The position numbers were made by a program, and so were the translations under genes. A model generated the notes under the pieces. The model was not told where the DNA came from and ran no database searches. It worked only from the letters and a program-made list of their open reading frames with translations. 5,569 bases of DNA from Planctomycetaceae bacterium (lineage in GTDB: Bacteria; Planctomycetota; Planctomycetia; Pirellulales; Thermoguttaceae): NCBI GenBank assembly GCA_031283515.1, contig JAITBS010000078.1, forward strand, positions 1 to 5,569, given 5' to 3'. Each line of letters starts with the position of its first letter. The stretch's first letter is position 1. Shown piece by piece: positions 5,554 through 5,569 of this stretch.

Positions 5554-5569
5554 TAGTAACAATACTCTT

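Noticed and set aside
1..5569. CRISPR array, tRNA, rRNA or insertion sequence
   Set aside because: No regularly spaced repeats, cloverleaf, conserved rRNA sequence, transposase frame or terminal inverted repeats were seen on either strand.

Overview
The window looks like a piece of chromosome from an AT-rich (roughly 40% GC by eye) member of the Planctomycetes. The strongest pointer is a DUF1559 (SBP_bac_10) prepilin-like protein with the GFTLVELLVVIAIIG amino terminus and the H-X9-DG carboxy-terminal motif, a family expanded mainly in that phylum. A small lipoprotein, a secreted FAD-dependent oxidoreductase of the 'xanthan lyase-related' type and an FHA-domain protein fit the same origin. 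No rRNA, tRNA, insertion sequence or CRISPR array is visible.

Left part (1-925), minus strand: an FHA-domain protein (703 down to 83) is preceded 37 bases upstream by a small open frame of 40 codons (863 down to 741). A sigma70-like promoter (-35 TTGACA, 17-base spacer, -10 TATCAA; 925 down to 897) sits just upstream of the small frame, so the two probably form an operon. The -35 box lies inside a TTGAC/GTCAA dyad.

Middle (926-1368): a non-coding AT-rich stretch that ends in a good plus-strand promoter (TTGACA-N17-TAAACT, 1241-1269), a leader of about 90 bases, and a strong Shine-Dalgarno sequence (AAGGAG) six bases before an ATG at 1369.

Centre (1369-3203), plus strand: the frame opened by that ATG runs into a tract of 12 consecutive G (1458-1469) and stops at 1479. 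The DUF1559 protein lies in a different frame, which has no start codon between its upstream stop (1433) and the GTG at 1592, and that GTG lies inside the conserved prepilin motif. With 11 (or 14) G the two parts would fuse into one protein of about 430 residues starting at the well-placed ATG. With 12 or 13 G translation ends early. This looks like an on/off contingency tract, a slippage site, or a homopolymer sequencing error, and it is the most interesting feature here. The lipoprotein follows 34 bases after the DUF1559 gene with no terminator between, so the two are probably co-transcribed and may work together at the cell surface. A long hairpin (3228-3264) followed by a T-rich run closes this unit.

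Right part (3304-5553), plus strand: one large secreted FAD-dependent oxidoreductase, with a signal peptide, a beta-rich amino-terminal module, an FAD_oxidored core and a discoidin-like carboxy-terminal module. It probably acts on a carbohydrate or glycoconjugate outside the cytoplasm, but the substrate cannot be read from the sequence.
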